The notes below the pieces were generated by a model that saw nothing but the letters and a program-made list of their open reading frames with translations, was not told the origin of the DNA and searched no databases. 53,436 nt of DNA from Lachnospiraceae bacterium (GTDB taxonomy: Bacteria > Bacillota > Clostridia > Lachnospirales > Lachnospiraceae). The translations under genes and the position numbers were made by a program. Shown here piece after piece: positions 32,892 to 42,710 of the stretch. The stretch's first letter is position 1; each line of letters begins with the position of its first letter. The DNA lies in assembly GCA_019421365.1 (NCBI GenBank), contig JAHZFJ010000029.1, positions 1-53,436 on the forward strand, in the 5' to 3' direction.

Positions 32892-35800
32892 TTATTCAGT
32901 ACGGCCAGCTTTGTATGCTAATTGTTCATATTTTTCTTTGGCATCCTTAGCTGCTTTGTCGAATAGTTGTTCCGCTCTTTCAGGGTATGAACGGTATAAT
33001 CTATTGTAACGAACTTCACTGTTAATGAATTCTTTGTAGTCAGCTGTTGGAGCTTTAGAATCTAATTGGAATGGATTCTTTCCTTCATCAGCAAGACGTG
33101 GATCAAAACGGAATAAATGCCAGTAACCTGCTTGTACAGCACGTTTTTCTTCGTTTTGAGCACCCATCATACCACCTTTAATACCATGAGAGATACATGG
33201 TGAGTAAGCGATAATGATTGAAGGTCCATCATAGTTTTCTGCTTCAATGAACGCTTTTAAGCATTGATTGAAATCAGCACCTTGTGCAATTTGTGCAACG
33301 TAAACATTACCGTAGCTCATAGCGATAGCTGCAAGATCTTTCTTTCTAGCATCTTTACCATTAGCTGCGAATTGAGCAATCGCACCTGTAGGAGTTGCTT
33401 TAGAAGACTGGCCACCTGTGTTAGAGTATACTTCTGTATCGAATACAAGAATGTTTACATTTTCTCCACTAGCGATTACATGGTCTAAACCACCGAAACC
33501 AATATCGTAAGCCCAACCGTCACCACCGAAGATCCATTGAGATTTCTTAGATAAGAAATCTTTATCTCTTAAGATAGCTTCGCGATCTGCGTTATCGCAA
33601 TCACATGCTTCTAATGCTTTAATTAATTCTTTAGATGCAACTGCGTTAGCACCACTATGGTTCTTAGTTTCAAGGTATTTTTCACAAGCTGCTTTAACAT
33701 CTTCTTTGTCAACTACTTTAGAAAGAGCTTCTACAGAAGAGATTAAACGTGTTCTCATAGCTTTTTGTGCTAATGCCATACCATAACCAAATTCTGCATT
33801 ATCCTCGAATAATGAGTTTGCCCAAGCTGGTCCTTGTCCATCAGCGTTAACTGTGTAAGGAGTTGATGGTGAAGAACCACCCCAGATTGAAGAACAACCA
33901 GTTGCATTGGCAATATACATACGATCACCGAATAATTGTGTTACTAACTTAGCGTATGGAGTTTCTCCACAACCAGCACATGCACCTGAGAACTCAAGTA
34001 AAGGTTTCTTGAACTGACTTCCCTTAACTGTAGTTTCTTTGAATTTCTCAGTAACTGCTGTTGGTACTTCTTGTTGAACACCGAAGTCGAACATCTTTTG
34101 TTGATCTAACATAGTTTCGATTGGTTTAAAGGCTAATGCTTTTTCACCCTTCTTACCAGGACAGATATTAACACAAGCGCCACAACCTGTACAGTCAAGT
34201 ACAGAAACACTGATAGCGAACTTATGACCTGGAACCCCTGTCATATCTAACATAGGTGCACCTTCTGGAGCATTAGCAGCTTGTTCTTCAGTCATTGGTA
34301 CAGGACGTATAACTGCATGTGGACACACATAAGAACAGAAGTTACATTGAATACAATTATCTTTGTTCCATTCTGGTACATCTACAGCAATACCACGTTT
34401 TTCAAATGCTGCTGAACCTGCTGGTGCTGTACCATCAACATAATCAACGAAAGCTGATACTGGTAAGCTATTACCTTGTTGTGAATTAATCTTATTCTGA
34501 ATTGAATTCACATAATCAACAACATCGTTTCTATTTCCTTCTGCTTTAACAATGATTTCTTCTGCTTCTGCATTTGCCCAAGATTCAGGTACCTCGAATT
34601 CTACAACGCCTGTAATACCACGATCAATTGCTTCATGGTTCATACGTACGATTTCATCACCCTTCTTAGAGTAAGTTGCAGTTGCTGCATCTTTCATGAA
34701 TTTAACAGCTTCTTCAGTTGGAATAATTTCAGCAAGTTTGAAGAAAGCAGCTTGAAGGATTGTATTAATACGTCCACCAAGACCAACTTCTTTACCAATC
34801 TGAATACCATCAATTGTATAGAACTTAATGTTGTGTTTAGCAATATATGCTTTTACTTGTCCAGGAAGATGTTGTTCAATCTCTTCTGGAGACCAACTAC
34901 AGTTCAATAAGAATGTACCACCGTCTTTTAAGTCTTGAACCATGTTGTATTTGTTAACATATGCAGGACAGTGACAAGCTACGAAATTCGCTTTATCAAT
35001 AAGGTATGTTGCTTTAATCTTTTCCTTACCAAAACGTAAGTGAGAAATTGTAACACCACCTGATTTCTTAGAGTCATAATCAAAATATGCTTGTGCATAC
35101 ATGTCAGTATGATCACCAATAATCTTAATTGAGTTCTTGTTAGCACCTACTGTACCATCTGCACCAAGTCCCCAGAACTTACAGCTAATTGTGCTTTCTG
35201 GTGTAGTGTTTGGATTTTCAGTAATATCAAGAGATAGATTTGTTACATCATCAACGATACCAATTGTAAATTGTTTCTTCTCTGTATTCTTATATACTGC
35301 GATGATTTGTGCAGGTGTTGTATCTTTAGAACTAAGACCGTAACGTCCACCAAATACAGGAACATCGTGGAACTTAGTATCTTTAAGTGCAGTAACTACA
35401 TCTACATATAATGGTTCACCAATTGCACCTGGTTCTTTTGTTCTATCAAGTACACTGATTTGTTTTACAGTGTCAGGAATTGCATCGATTAAATGTTTGG
35501 CACTGAATGGGCGATATAAACGAACTTTTACTACACCAACTTTAGCACCTGCTGCCATCATGTAGTCAATTGTTTCATCGATAGTTTCGCAAACTGAACC
35601 CATTGCAATAATAATATGTTCTGCATCAGCAGCTCCATAGTAATTGAATAATTTGTAGTCTGTTCCAATCTTTTCATTAACTTTATCCATGTATTGTTGA
35701 GTTAACTCTGGAACTGCATCATAATATGTGTTGCTTGCTTCTCTTGCTTGGAAGAATACATCTGGGTTTTGAGCAGTACCACGAGTAACAGGATGTTCTG

Positions 35801-36428
35801 GATTTAATGCACGACGACGGAATGCATCTACTGCATCCATATCACACATTTCCTTTAAATCTTCATAATCCCAAGCTTCAATCTTTTGAATTTCATGAGA
35901 TGTACGGAAACCATCAAAGAAGTGAACAAATGGAACTCGACCTTTAATAGCAGTCAAATGAGCTACTGCTCCTAAATCCATTGTTTCTTGTACACTACTT
36001 GAACATAGCATAGCGTAACCTGTTTGACGACAAGCATAAATATCTTGATGATCACCAAAGATAGATAATGCGTGACTTGCTAATGTACGTGCAGATACGT
36101 TAATAACACCAGGAAGTAATTCACCTGCCATTTTGTACATATTTGGAATCATTAATAATAAGCCTTGAGATGCTGTATACGTAGTAGTAAGTGCACCTGC
36201 TGCTAGTGAACCATGAACCGCACCTGCTGCACCTGCTTCCGATTGCATTTCTGAAAGAACTACGGAATGTCCAAATATATTCTTTCTACCTTGTGTAGCC
36301 CAAAGGTCAGTATAGTCTGCCATTGGTGAAGATGGAGTAATTGGGTATATCGCTGCTACGTCTGTAAATGCATACGATACATGTGCTGCCGCTGTGTTTC
36401 CATCCATTGTTTTCATTTTTCTAGCCAT
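32892..36428 (-). CDS. nifJ: Pyruvate:ferredoxin (flavodoxin) oxidoreductase
   Basis: The central fermentation enzyme that oxidises pyruvate to acetyl-CoA and CO2 and reduces ferredoxin; it is cytosolic. All domains of the single-chain form are present in 1178 residues. These are the pyruvate-binding domain I (TPSSPMADYTDLW near 30-45), the CoA-binding and beta-barrel domains, and two 4Fe-4S sites (CIQCNFCSYVCPHA and CTGCGACVNICPG, about 680-760). The TPP domain has GDGWAYDIGFGGLDH near 970, with proximal-cluster cysteines in CAGCGETPYAK. AGGAGG stands before the ATG, and a long leader of about 240 bases precedes it. It is followed by strong, duplicated terminator-like elements, consistent with a highly expressed single gene. 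Confidence 0.97.
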   Translation of the reverse strand: MARKMKTMDGNTAAAHVSYAFTDVAAIYPITPSSPMADYTDLWATQGRKNIFGHSVVLSEMQSEAGAAGAVHGSLAAGALTTTYTASQGLLLMIPNMYKMAGELLPGVINVSARTLASHALSIFGDHQDIYACRQTGYAMLCSSSVQETMDLGAVAHLTAIKGRVPFVHFFDGFRTSHEIQKIEAWDYEDLKEMCDMDAVDAFRRRALNPEHPVTRGTAQNPDVFFQAREASNTYYDAVPELTQQYMDKVNEKIGTDYKLFNYYGAADAEHIIIAMGSVCETIDETIDYMMAAGAKVGVVKVRLYRPFSAKHLIDAIPDTVKQISVLDRTKEPGAIGEPLYVDVVTALKDTKFHDVPVFGGRYGLSSKDTTPAQIIAVYKNTEKKQFTIGIVDDVTNLSLDITENPNTTPESTISCKFWGLGADGTVGANKNSIKIIGDHTDMYAQAYFDYDSKKSGGVTISHLRFGKEKIKATYLIDKANFVACHCPAYVNKYNMVQDLKDGGTFLLNCSWSPEEIEQHLPGQVKAYIAKHNIKFYTIDGIQIGKEVGLGGRINTILQAAFFKLAEIIPTEEAVKFMKDAATATYSKKGDEIVRMNHEAIDRGITGVVEFEVPESWANAEAEEIIVKAEGNRNDVVDYVNSIQNKINSQQGNSLPVSAFVDYVDGTAPAGSAAFEKRGIAVDVPEWNKDNCIQCNFCSYVCPHAVIRPVPMTEEQAANAPEGAPMLDMTGVPGHKFAISVSVLDCTGCGACVNICPGKKGEKALAFKPIETMLDQQKMFDFGVQQEVPTAVTEKFKETTVKGSQFKKPLLEFSGACAGCGETPYAKLVTQLFGDRMYIANATGCSSIWGGSSPSTPYTVNADGQGPAWANSLFEDNAEFGYGMALAQKAMRTRLISSVEALSKVVDKEDVKAACEKYLETKNHSGANAVASKELIKALEACDCDNADREAILRDKDFLSKKSQWIFGGDGWAYDIGFGGLDHVIASGENVNILVFDTEVYSNTGGQSSKATPTGAIAQFAANGKDARKKDLAAIAMSYGNVYVAQIAQGADFNQCLKAFIEAENYDGPSIIIAYSPCISHGIKGGMMGAQNEEKRAVQAGYWHLFRFDPRLADEGKNPFQLDSKAPTADYKEFINSEVRYNRLYRSYPERAEQLFDKAAKDAKEKYEQLAYKAGRTE

Positions 36429-36672
36429 CTTTAGATATCCTCCTTATTTATATTATGGTAATGTTACATTTACTTATTAAAATTAATAGTAACATCCCTG
36501 TTAACTTATTTATAGCCATTATCATTATTGTTCATTCACAGAATAATACATATGCTTACTCTGTCCTATTTTTCTATTGAGATTACTGTTCAGATTACTA
36601 TAATCAAGCTTTTTGTTCCCCCTTAGCATTGAACTTAAGCTTAACTATAAAATCCTCCTAATAACTATCTTG

Positions 36673-36701
36673 ATTGTATCATCACACGTACATTTTGTAA
36701 A
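36673..36701 (-). promoter_or_regulatory. Promoter of nifJ
   Basis: TTTACA (36696-36701), 17 bases, TACAAT (36673-36678) preceded by TGA as an extended -10. The 5' leader of about 240 bases holds no open frame I can support. It contains a stray AGGAGG near 36656 and a TGTTAC/GTAACA hairpin close to the start codon. The stretch 36707-36816 shows nothing else. Confidence 0.6.
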
Positions 36702-36816
36702 GATAACTGGCAGCTTGTATTTAATTTTACACATTATGTTAGATTCGACTTTTTTTTCTTTATTCACATTAAATAACCGTAATATGTATTAATTTGTCTG
36801 ATTAAGTGATTTTGTA

Positions 36817-36857
36817 ATAAAAAAAGAACAGATCATGTATCTCTACATTCTCTGTTC
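36817..36857 (-). terminator. Terminator of tRNA-Gln
   Basis: GAACAGA/TCTGTTC stem (36826-36832 and 36851-36857) followed on minus by a run of U. Confidence 0.75.
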
Positions 36858-36883
36858 AACAATTACGATTTGTTTCTTATATA

Positions 36884-36955
36884 CTGGGCCACAAGGATTC
36901 GAACCTTGAGATGCTGGAGTCAGAGTCCAGTGCCTTACCGTTTGGCGATGGCCCA
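36884..36955 (-). tRNA. tRNA-Gln (anticodon CTG)
   Basis: A 72-base cloverleaf on minus: acceptor TGGGCCA with TGGCCCA, anticodon arm CTGGA-CTCTGAC-TCCAG, T arm with TTCGAAT, and discriminator G. The loop places CTG at positions 34-36, reading CAG codons. The CCA end is not encoded. It is monocistronic with its own terminator. Confidence 0.92.
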
Positions 36956-37046
36956 TCAATACTGATTTAATATCAGCAAAAACCATTATACTCGATTGAA
37001 TTTTATTTTGCAATACCTTAAAGGAAATTTTTTGTTCCTTACAAGC

Positions 37047-37090
37047 AAAATGTATCTATCAAAGTAATCTCCCCTTTAATAGATACATTT
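37047..37090 (-). terminator. Terminator of the chemotaxis receptor gene
   Basis: On minus, AAATGTATCTAT pairs with ATAGATACATTT, extended by an AAAG/CTTT pair, and is followed by TTGC. A small AAGGAA/TTCCTT hairpin follows at 37021-37040. Confidence 0.6.
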
Positions 37091-37112
37091 GTTATATAAT
37101 ACTCATCAATGA

Positions 37113-38819
37113 TTACATCTTGAATATCTCAATTTCTTTTGTCAAAGTCTCTGAGATCTTTTGTAATGTTTCAACTGCTTCTGCTACATCTTGCATAGTA
37201 CTTGTCAATTCACCTGTCGATGCAGATGTTTCTTGTGTACTCGCTGCATTTTGTTGCGCAATCGCTGTTAGACTTTGGACTACATCTACAATACGTGTTC
37301 TCTCTTGATCTAACTTCATGGTTCTTTCTCTAATCTCTATAATTCCCTCTGTAAATGTTCGAATTCCATCATTAACACTGTCAACCTTATTCTTACTTAT
37401 TTCAACCTTCTCGCTCTGTTTAACGATAATATCAGTTACAACATTCATCGTTTCAACCGCCTTGTTAGAATCATTCAATAAGTCAATAATAATATTCTGA
37501 ATTTCCTTTGCCGAGTGGTCTGATTGTTCTGCTAGTTTTTGAATCTGTGCTGCCACAACTGCAAAACCTCTACCTTGTTCCCCCGCTCTTGCTGCTTCGA
37601 TACTTGCATTTAATGATAAAAGATTGGTTTCCTCCGCAATATCTGTAATGATATTAGTTGCTTCTCTAATCTTTTGAGCTGATAGATTCGTAGTATTGGT
37701 TTGATTATAAATCATCTCAATAGCATCTTGGGTTTGAGTATTCGCTGCACGTAATTCTTCTAAAACTTCAAGTGCCTCTTCACCAGATTCTCGCATCTGC
37801 AAAGCACGTTCATTCAACTGGTTCACATTATCAACTGTATCTTGAATATGCCTTCCCATCACCATTACATGATCACTAGCCCCTGTAGTCTCTTCTGCTT
37901 GTGCCATTGCTCCTCTTGAGATATCATTTACCGCACGTTCAACAATCTCCATTGTAGTCTGTGTGGTATCAGCTGTTTTACTTAATTTAATCGACGCTTC
38001 TTTTAGTCCCCTTACTGATGTTCCAATCTGGCCAATTACACCACGAAGAGATTGTCTTAAGTCCATAGTCGACAATGCAATCTCTGATATTTCATCATTC
38101 TTCTTAATTGGCTTTTTGAATTCCACAGCACTAAGATCACCTTTTGAAACAGTTTCTAATTGTCTCATTGTTCTATTCAAGGCTTTTATAATTATGTTAA
38201 TTACAATTGTCACGACTATCATCGTTAGGATACTTATGCTTACAATTATTAATAAAATCCTAATTTTCATCTGATTAATCTGTGAAGTAACTTCTTTCGT
38301 AGGTTTCCCAGTAAAGAAACAAGCAACAATTTCTCCCGTACTTGGTTGTTTAATTGGTATGTAATATCCATAGTATGGCTCTCCGCCTAATTCTGTATCT
38401 TTAGTAAAATATGTTTCCCCTTTACTATAGACTCGCTCGTACACTTCTTCATCTATAGAAGTACCAATAAGCAAGGTACCACTTTTATCTTTTAGTGTCG
38501 ATGCAATTCTAGTATCTCCAAAGAAAAATGTTGCATCTATTCCTGAATACGATTTAATCATCTCTACAACTGTATTGTTACCATCGACGGGAACAACCCC
38601 TTTATATAGGATGTTATTTGTATCTCTATAATAGTCTGCTGTGCTATCGTCTTGATAATGTTTTATTCCTACCATAGCAGCCGCATTTAGCTGGTTTTTA
38701 ATCTCTTTGTTTACCATTGTTGTTACACTACTTGTACTTGCCATTAAAGCTGATAAACCAACCACCAACATGGGGATTATAGCCATACAGGTTATCTTTT
38801 TTCGTAATGTGAATTTCAT
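37113..38819 (-). CDS. Methyl-accepting chemotaxis protein
   Basis: A transmembrane chemoreceptor of 568 residues. The layout is TM1 (about 10-30), an extracellular sensor of about 150 residues of single-Cache type (YYRDTNNILYKG, FFFGDTRIAST, YYGYYIPI), TM2 (about 185-210), HAMP (about 212-265), and a long cytoplasmic coiled coil. The conserved hairpin tip is EETNLLSLNASIEAARAGEQGRGFAVVA. It couples ligand binding to CheA/CheW. No other chemotaxis gene is nearby. A decayed fragment similar to its tail region lies upstream at about 39118. Confidence 0.94.
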   Translation of the reverse strand: MKFTLRKKITCMAIIPMLVVGLSALMASTSSVTTMVNKEIKNQLNAAAMVGIKHYQDDSTADYYRDTNNILYKGVVPVDGNNTVVEMIKSYSGIDATFFFGDTRIASTLKDKSGTLLIGTSIDEEVYERVYSKGETYFTKDTELGGEPYYGYYIPIKQPSTGEIVACFFTGKPTKEVTSQINQMKIRILLIIVSISILTMIVVTIVINIIIKALNRTMRQLETVSKGDLSAVEFKKPIKKNDEISEIALSTMDLRQSLRGVIGQIGTSVRGLKEASIKLSKTADTTQTTMEIVERAVNDISRGAMAQAEETTGASDHVMVMGRHIQDTVDNVNQLNERALQMRESGEEALEVLEELRAANTQTQDAIEMIYNQTNTTNLSAQKIREATNIITDIAEETNLLSLNASIEAARAGEQGRGFAVVAAQIQKLAEQSDHSAKEIQNIIIDLLNDSNKAVETMNVVTDIIVKQSEKVEISKNKVDSVNDGIRTFTEGIIEIRERTMKLDQERTRIVDVVQSLTAIAQQNAASTQETSASTGELTSTMQDVAEAVETLQKISETLTKEIEIFKM

Positions 38820-38861
38820 TGCTCTTTCCCTCTTTCCTTTTGTTCATCATTAACTTAAATC

Positions 38862-38891
38862 AGTATACCATAGGGAAAATACTAATTCCAA
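38862..38891 (-). promoter_or_regulatory. Promoter of the chemoreceptor gene
   Basis: TTGGAA (38886-38891), 18 bases, TATACT (38862-38867) preceded by TGG as an extended -10. The nearby sequence does not show a clear sigma-D (FliA) motif. Confidence 0.5.
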
Positions 38892-39114
38892 ATACAAATA
38901 ACTATGCTAAAATCCTGTATTTATGACATTTATTACAATTATTAAACGTTATTTTTTGTTAATTTTTTGAATTAGCTTGGTTGTTGTAATCATTTCCAAC
39001 AATTACTAGTGTTTTGACACTCTAATTTCTGTATTATTTGAACAGTTTATATTTGTTTATAACACTAAAGATTTCTTTATAAAAAATGCTGTTTAACAAA
39101 AATTGCATTTATGA

Positions 39115-39158
39115 AATGTATCGCCTTCTGCACTTGCTACATTTTGTTGAGCAAATAA
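39115..39158 (-). pseudogene. Short relic resembling the chemoreceptor signalling region
   Basis: On minus, the frame ALFAQQNVASAEG resembles AIAQQNAASTQET of the intact receptor, and about 23 of 28 bases match at DNA level (37235-37262). The fragment lies in a 380-base gap between truA and the receptor promoter. It may be a decayed end of a second receptor gene; chance similarity is possible. The rest of 38892-39114 is AT-rich with nothing recognised. Confidence 0.35.
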
Positions 39159-39199
39159 AGCTGTTGCAGTTCAAGTTTATACTTTGAACTACAACAGCT
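39159..39199 (-). terminator. Terminator of the ECF-truA operon
   Basis: A 16-bp stem, AGCTGTTG followed by AGTTCAA with one mismatch, immediately after the truA stop, with a modest TTTATTTG tract on minus. Confidence 0.7.
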
Positions 39200-39203
39200 C
39201 TGT

Positions 39204-39944
39204 TTAATCATTGAATTCAATATTCACAAGTGTTAACCCATGTGCAGGTGCATTCGGGCCTACTTTCATACGCTCTGTGGAGGCCAAGACCTCTGCAATC
39301 CTACTTGGTTCCATAATTCCTAATCCTACATTTATTAATGTTCCTGAAATAATCCTAACCATATTATACAAAAATCCATTACCACAAACACGTAAGATTA
39401 TCTCATCACCCTGACGAATTACATCTAGACTATAAATCGTTCTAACCGTGCTTTGAACTTGTGTTTTTGTGGAACAAAAACTCTTAAAATCATGTTCACC
39501 TACTAGATAATTGGCTGCTTCTTGCATCTTATCCGTATCTAACTTCTTATATACAAAATGATAGTATAGGCGCATGGTTGGAAGGTTGAATTCTCGATTT
39601 AATATCTTATATTCATATGTCTTGCAGTTCTTATGATATCTAGGATGAAAATCAAGAGGAACTTCATTCGAGGATTGAATCACAATATCTTCTGGCAATC
39701 GCTGGTTTAACGCATAGGCTATCTTATCAGCAGGAATTCTGGTCTCTGTATCAAAGACTGCTACATTGCCAAGTGCATGCACTCCTGAATCCGTCCTACT
39801 TGAACCAATAACCTCAATATCTTCACCAAGCAATTTTGTTAGTTGCTTGTTAATAATCTCTTCCACGGAGATTGCATTAGGTTGTTTTTGCCAACCGCAG
39901 TATTTACTTCCATCATATGCGATCACTAATTTAATACGTTTCAT
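39204..39944 (-). CDS. truA: tRNA pseudouridine38-40 synthase
   Basis: Converts U38-U40 in tRNA anticodon arms to pseudouridine. The catalytic D52 lies in SRTDSGVHALGN, and YDGSKYCGWQKQPN near the N-terminus and the FLYNMVRIISG segment are typical of TruA. The 246-residue length is normal. It is the last gene of the ecfA1-ecfA2-ecfT-truA operon, an arrangement usual in Firmicutes. In many relatives rplM and rpsI follow, but here a terminator and a chemoreceptor gene follow. Confidence 0.95.
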   Translation of the reverse strand: MKRIKLVIAYDGSKYCGWQKQPNAISVEEIINKQLTKLLGEDIEVIGSSRTDSGVHALGNVAVFDTETRIPADKIAYALNQRLPEDIVIQSSNEVPLDFHPRYHKNCKTYEYKILNREFNLPTMRLYYHFVYKKLDTDKMQEAANYLVGEHDFKSFCSTKTQVQSTVRTIYSLDVIRQGDEIILRVCGNGFLYNMVRIISGTLINVGLGIMEPSRIAEVLASTERMKVGPNAPAHGLTLVNIEFND

Positions 39945-39970
39945 ACAACATAAAACTCCTAACTGTATGT

Positions 39971-40777
39971 CTAGAATGGGCTAACAACCTTCACAAGTAC
40001 TAAAACTACAAGATAGCCAGCCAGTATAACATAAGCAATTGCATCTTGCTTATGATATTGTAACGGTTTCATCTTTGTTCTTCCTTCACCACCATGATAG
40101 CATCTAGCTTCCATTGCCATAGCTAAATCATTAGCTCTACGAAATGCAGAAACGAAGAGTGGTACTAATAGCGGAACTAAACTCTTTGCCTTCTTAATCA
40201 GATTACCAGACTCAAAATCAGCACCTCTTGCCATCTGTGCTTTCATAATCTTATCCGTCTCTTCTAGCAAAATAGGTATAAATCTAAGTGCAATTGACAT
40301 CATCATTGCAATCTCATGTACAGGAACTTTAATCTTCTTTAGTGGATTCATAATCTTCTCTAATCCATCTGTTAGATGATTAGGGGTTGTAGTAAATGTC
40401 ATTAAGGAAGAACCCATAATTAACAAAATAAGACGTATAGCCATGAATCCTGCTATCTCAATACCTTGCCTTGTTATCTTCAAAAAGCCCCACTTCCATA
40501 ATACATCACCAGGGGTTAGAAAGATGTTAAATACTACAGCAAAGATAAGTAAAAACATGATGGATTTCAAGCCCTTTAAAATATGCTTAATCGGTACTTC
40601 TGATGTCTTAATTATCAACCCTAAAAAGCCAAAAACAACAAGATAAGGAATAAACTTACGGAACAAGAACAAGGATATAATATATATAAACGTTCCTATA
40701 ATTTTTGTTCTAGGATCAAGTTTGTGTATGAACGAATCTCTTGGGTAATACTGTCCAATTGTTATGTCTCTTATCAT
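39971..40777 (-). CDS. ecfT: ECF transporter T component
   Basis: The membrane scaffold of the energy-coupling-factor vitamin importer, joining the two ATPases to a substrate-specific S subunit. The 268 residues have about five membrane helices and the coupling helices with AQMARGAD and EARCYHGG, which are the Ala-Arg-Gly type motifs that dock in the ATPases. A 9-base gap to ecfA2 indicates one transcript. No S-component gene is adjacent, fitting a group II shared ECF module serving several vitamins. Confidence 0.93.
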   Translation of the reverse strand: MIRDITIGQYYPRDSFIHKLDPRTKIIGTFIYIISLFLFRKFIPYLVVFGFLGLIIKTSEVPIKHILKGLKSIMFLLIFAVVFNIFLTPGDVLWKWGFLKITRQGIEIAGFMAIRLILLIMGSSLMTFTTTPNHLTDGLEKIMNPLKKIKVPVHEIAMMMSIALRFIPILLEETDKIMKAQMARGADFESGNLIKKAKSLVPLLVPLFVSAFRRANDLAMAMEARCYHGGEGRTKMKPLQYHKQDAIAYVILAGYLVVLVLVKVVSPF

Positions 40778-40786
40778 ATTCTTACC

Positions 40787-41650
40787 TTACCCTTCTATTA
40801 TTTCCCGTCTAGCCCACTTAAGAATCTCCTCTTTGGCTTCATCAATCGTTGTTGCATTAGTATCTACCATTATTCCTTGCTCCCTTAATCCATTCATTAC
40901 ATACGTTACCTGAGGGGCAGCTAGTCCAATTGTTTCTAATACCTTATAATTAGCAAAAACTTTCTTTGGTACATCACTATATACAACTTCACCTTTATTC
41001 ATTACAATTATACGGTCTACGTATTTTGCAACATCTTCCATACTATGTGAAACGAGAATAACTGTTATTTTACGTTCCTTGTGTAGCTTAGAAATCTGAT
41101 CAAGAATCTCATCTCTACCCGCTGGATCTAAACCTGCTGTAGGTTCATCTAATATTAATACTTCTGGTCTCATAGCAAGTACACCTGCTATCGCTACTCT
41201 TCTCTTTTGACCACCAGATAATTCGAAGGGAGAGCAGTCAATTAAATCTTCTTGAATTCCTACCTGTTTTAGGGCTTCATAGGAATGTAGATCAACTTCT
41301 AATTGAGGTAACCCTTGATTCTTTGGCCCGAAACTTACATCTTTAATGACTGTTGTCTCAAACAGCTGATGTTCAGGATATTGAAAAACTAGTCCTACTT
41401 TATTTCTTAACTCGCGCATATTAAAATCATTATCGTAGATATCTTTTCCATTATAATAGATAGTTCCACTTGTTGCTTTCATTAATCCATTAAGATGTTG
41501 AATTAATGTGGATTTCCCCGAACCAGTATGGCCGATCAGACCGATAAATTCACCATCATTGATTGTTAAATTAACATCTTTTAATGCATGCTTTTCATAT
41601 GCACTTCCTACACTATAACTGTAATTTACGTGATCTAACGTAATTGACAT
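40787..41650 (-). CDS. ecfA2: ECF transporter ATPase A2
   Basis: ATP-binding subunit of the ECF importer, 287 residues. Walker A is GHTGSGKST, the signature LSGGQKRRVAIAG, Walker B ILDEPTAGLDP and a switch histidine in VSHS. It pairs with EcfA1 as a heterodimer. The order ecfA1, ecfA2, ecfT matches other Firmicutes. Confidence 0.94.
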   Translation of the reverse strand: MSITLDHVNYSYSVGSAYEKHALKDVNLTINDGEFIGLIGHTGSGKSTLIQHLNGLMKATSGTIYYNGKDIYDNDFNMRELRNKVGLVFQYPEHQLFETTVIKDVSFGPKNQGLPQLEVDLHSYEALKQVGIQEDLIDCSPFELSGGQKRRVAIAGVLAMRPEVLILDEPTAGLDPAGRDEILDQISKLHKERKITVILVSHSMEDVAKYVDRIIVMNKGEVVYSDVPKKVFANYKVLETIGLAAPQVTYVMNGLREQGIMVDTNATTIDEAKEEILKWARREIIEG

Positions 41651-41665
41651 TCTCTCACCGCCTGT

Positions 41666-42514
41666 CTATAATCTAGTAATTTCACTTACAAGTTCATCAA
41701 CTGTCAGTATTCCTTCCGGTATTGCTAGTCCATTTTTTCTTAGTTCATGAGCGAGCTCTGTTACCTGAGGTACATCTAATCGATATTCCTTCAATTCATC
41801 CACCCTTGTAAATATTTCTCTTGGGGTACCTTGCATTACAATTTTGCCTTGGTCCATTACAATAACTTTGTCTGCCCCAATTACTTCTTCCATGTAATGT
41901 GTAATCAGGAGTACTGTTACCTTTTCTTCACGATTTAGTCTTGTAATGGTGCTAATAACATCTTTACGTCCATTGGGATCTAACATTGCTGTCGGCTCAT
42001 CTAAAACGATACATTCCGGTTTCATAGCCATAATTCCAGCTATTGCTACACGTTGCTTTTGTCCACCCGATAACTTGTTAGGAGAATGGGAACGGTATTC
42101 TAGCATACCAACTGCACGCAAGCTATCCTCAACACGCTTCCATATTTCCTCGGTTTCAACACCTAAATTCTCGGGCCCGAATCCAACATCCTCTTCTACG
42201 ATAGTGCCAATTATTTGATTATCAGGATTCTGAAATACCATACCTGCAGACTGTCTAATATCCCAAACATTATCTTCTTTCTTAGTATCATATCCATTGA
42301 CCCATAATGTTCCTTCTGTAGGCATAAGGATAGCATTCAAATGCTTTGCTAATGTTGATTTACCAGAACCATTATGTCCTAATATAGCAACAAAATCACC
42401 TTTCTTTATATCAATATCAATGTCATCGAGAGCCCTATTAATGCCGATCGTATTTCCTTCTTCGTCTCGACGAATATACTCATGTACTAATTGTTTAGCC
42501 TTAATGATTCCCAT
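41666..42514 (-). CDS. ecfA1: ECF transporter ATPase A1
   Basis: ATP-binding subunit of the ECF importer, 282 residues. Walker A is GHNGSGKST, the Q-loop sits in NPDNQIIGTIVEEDVGFG, the signature is LSGGQKQRVAIAG, and Walker B is VLDEPTAMLDP. First gene of the ECF operon. The ATG at 42514 follows GAGGA at six bases; the TTG at 42520 is too near. It is usually next to rplQ in Firmicutes, but here a membrane protein gene of unknown function lies between. Confidence 0.94.
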   Translation of the reverse strand: MGIIKAKQLVHEYIRRDEEGNTIGINRALDDIDIDIKKGDFVAILGHNGSGKSTLAKHLNAILMPTEGTLWVNGYDTKKEDNVWDIRQSAGMVFQNPDNQIIGTIVEEDVGFGPENLGVETEEIWKRVEDSLRAVGMLEYRSHSPNKLSGGQKQRVAIAGIMAMKPECIVLDEPTAMLDPNGRKDVISTITRLNREEKVTVLLITHYMEEVIGADKVIVMDQGKIVMQGTPREIFTRVDELKEYRLDVPQVTELAHELRKNGLAIPEGILTVDELVSEITRL

Positions 42515-42617
42515 ACGCAATTCCTCGTTTATCTATAATTCAGCCATTATTTACTTTTAACATTGTACGGTATTATGCTAGCAAATGCAAGAGTTACCGT
42601 ACATAAACCTTTCATTT

Positions 42618-42675
42618 GCAAAAAGGCTATAACAAACTTATGAATATTTTCATATTCTTAGGTTTATCATAGCCT
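42618..42675 (-). terminator. Terminator of the 394-residue protein gene
   Basis: AGGCTAT/ATAGCCT with an inner AGAATAT/TATTC stem and a U-run on minus. It separates this gene from the ECF operon. Confidence 0.75.
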
Positions 42676-42710
42676 GTTTATTAAAATTATATTATTTCTA
42701 AAAATCTTTT

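Noticed and set aside
36484..36510. Rex-type redox operator before nifJ
   Set aside because: Only one half-site-like TGTTAA is present, without the opposing half.
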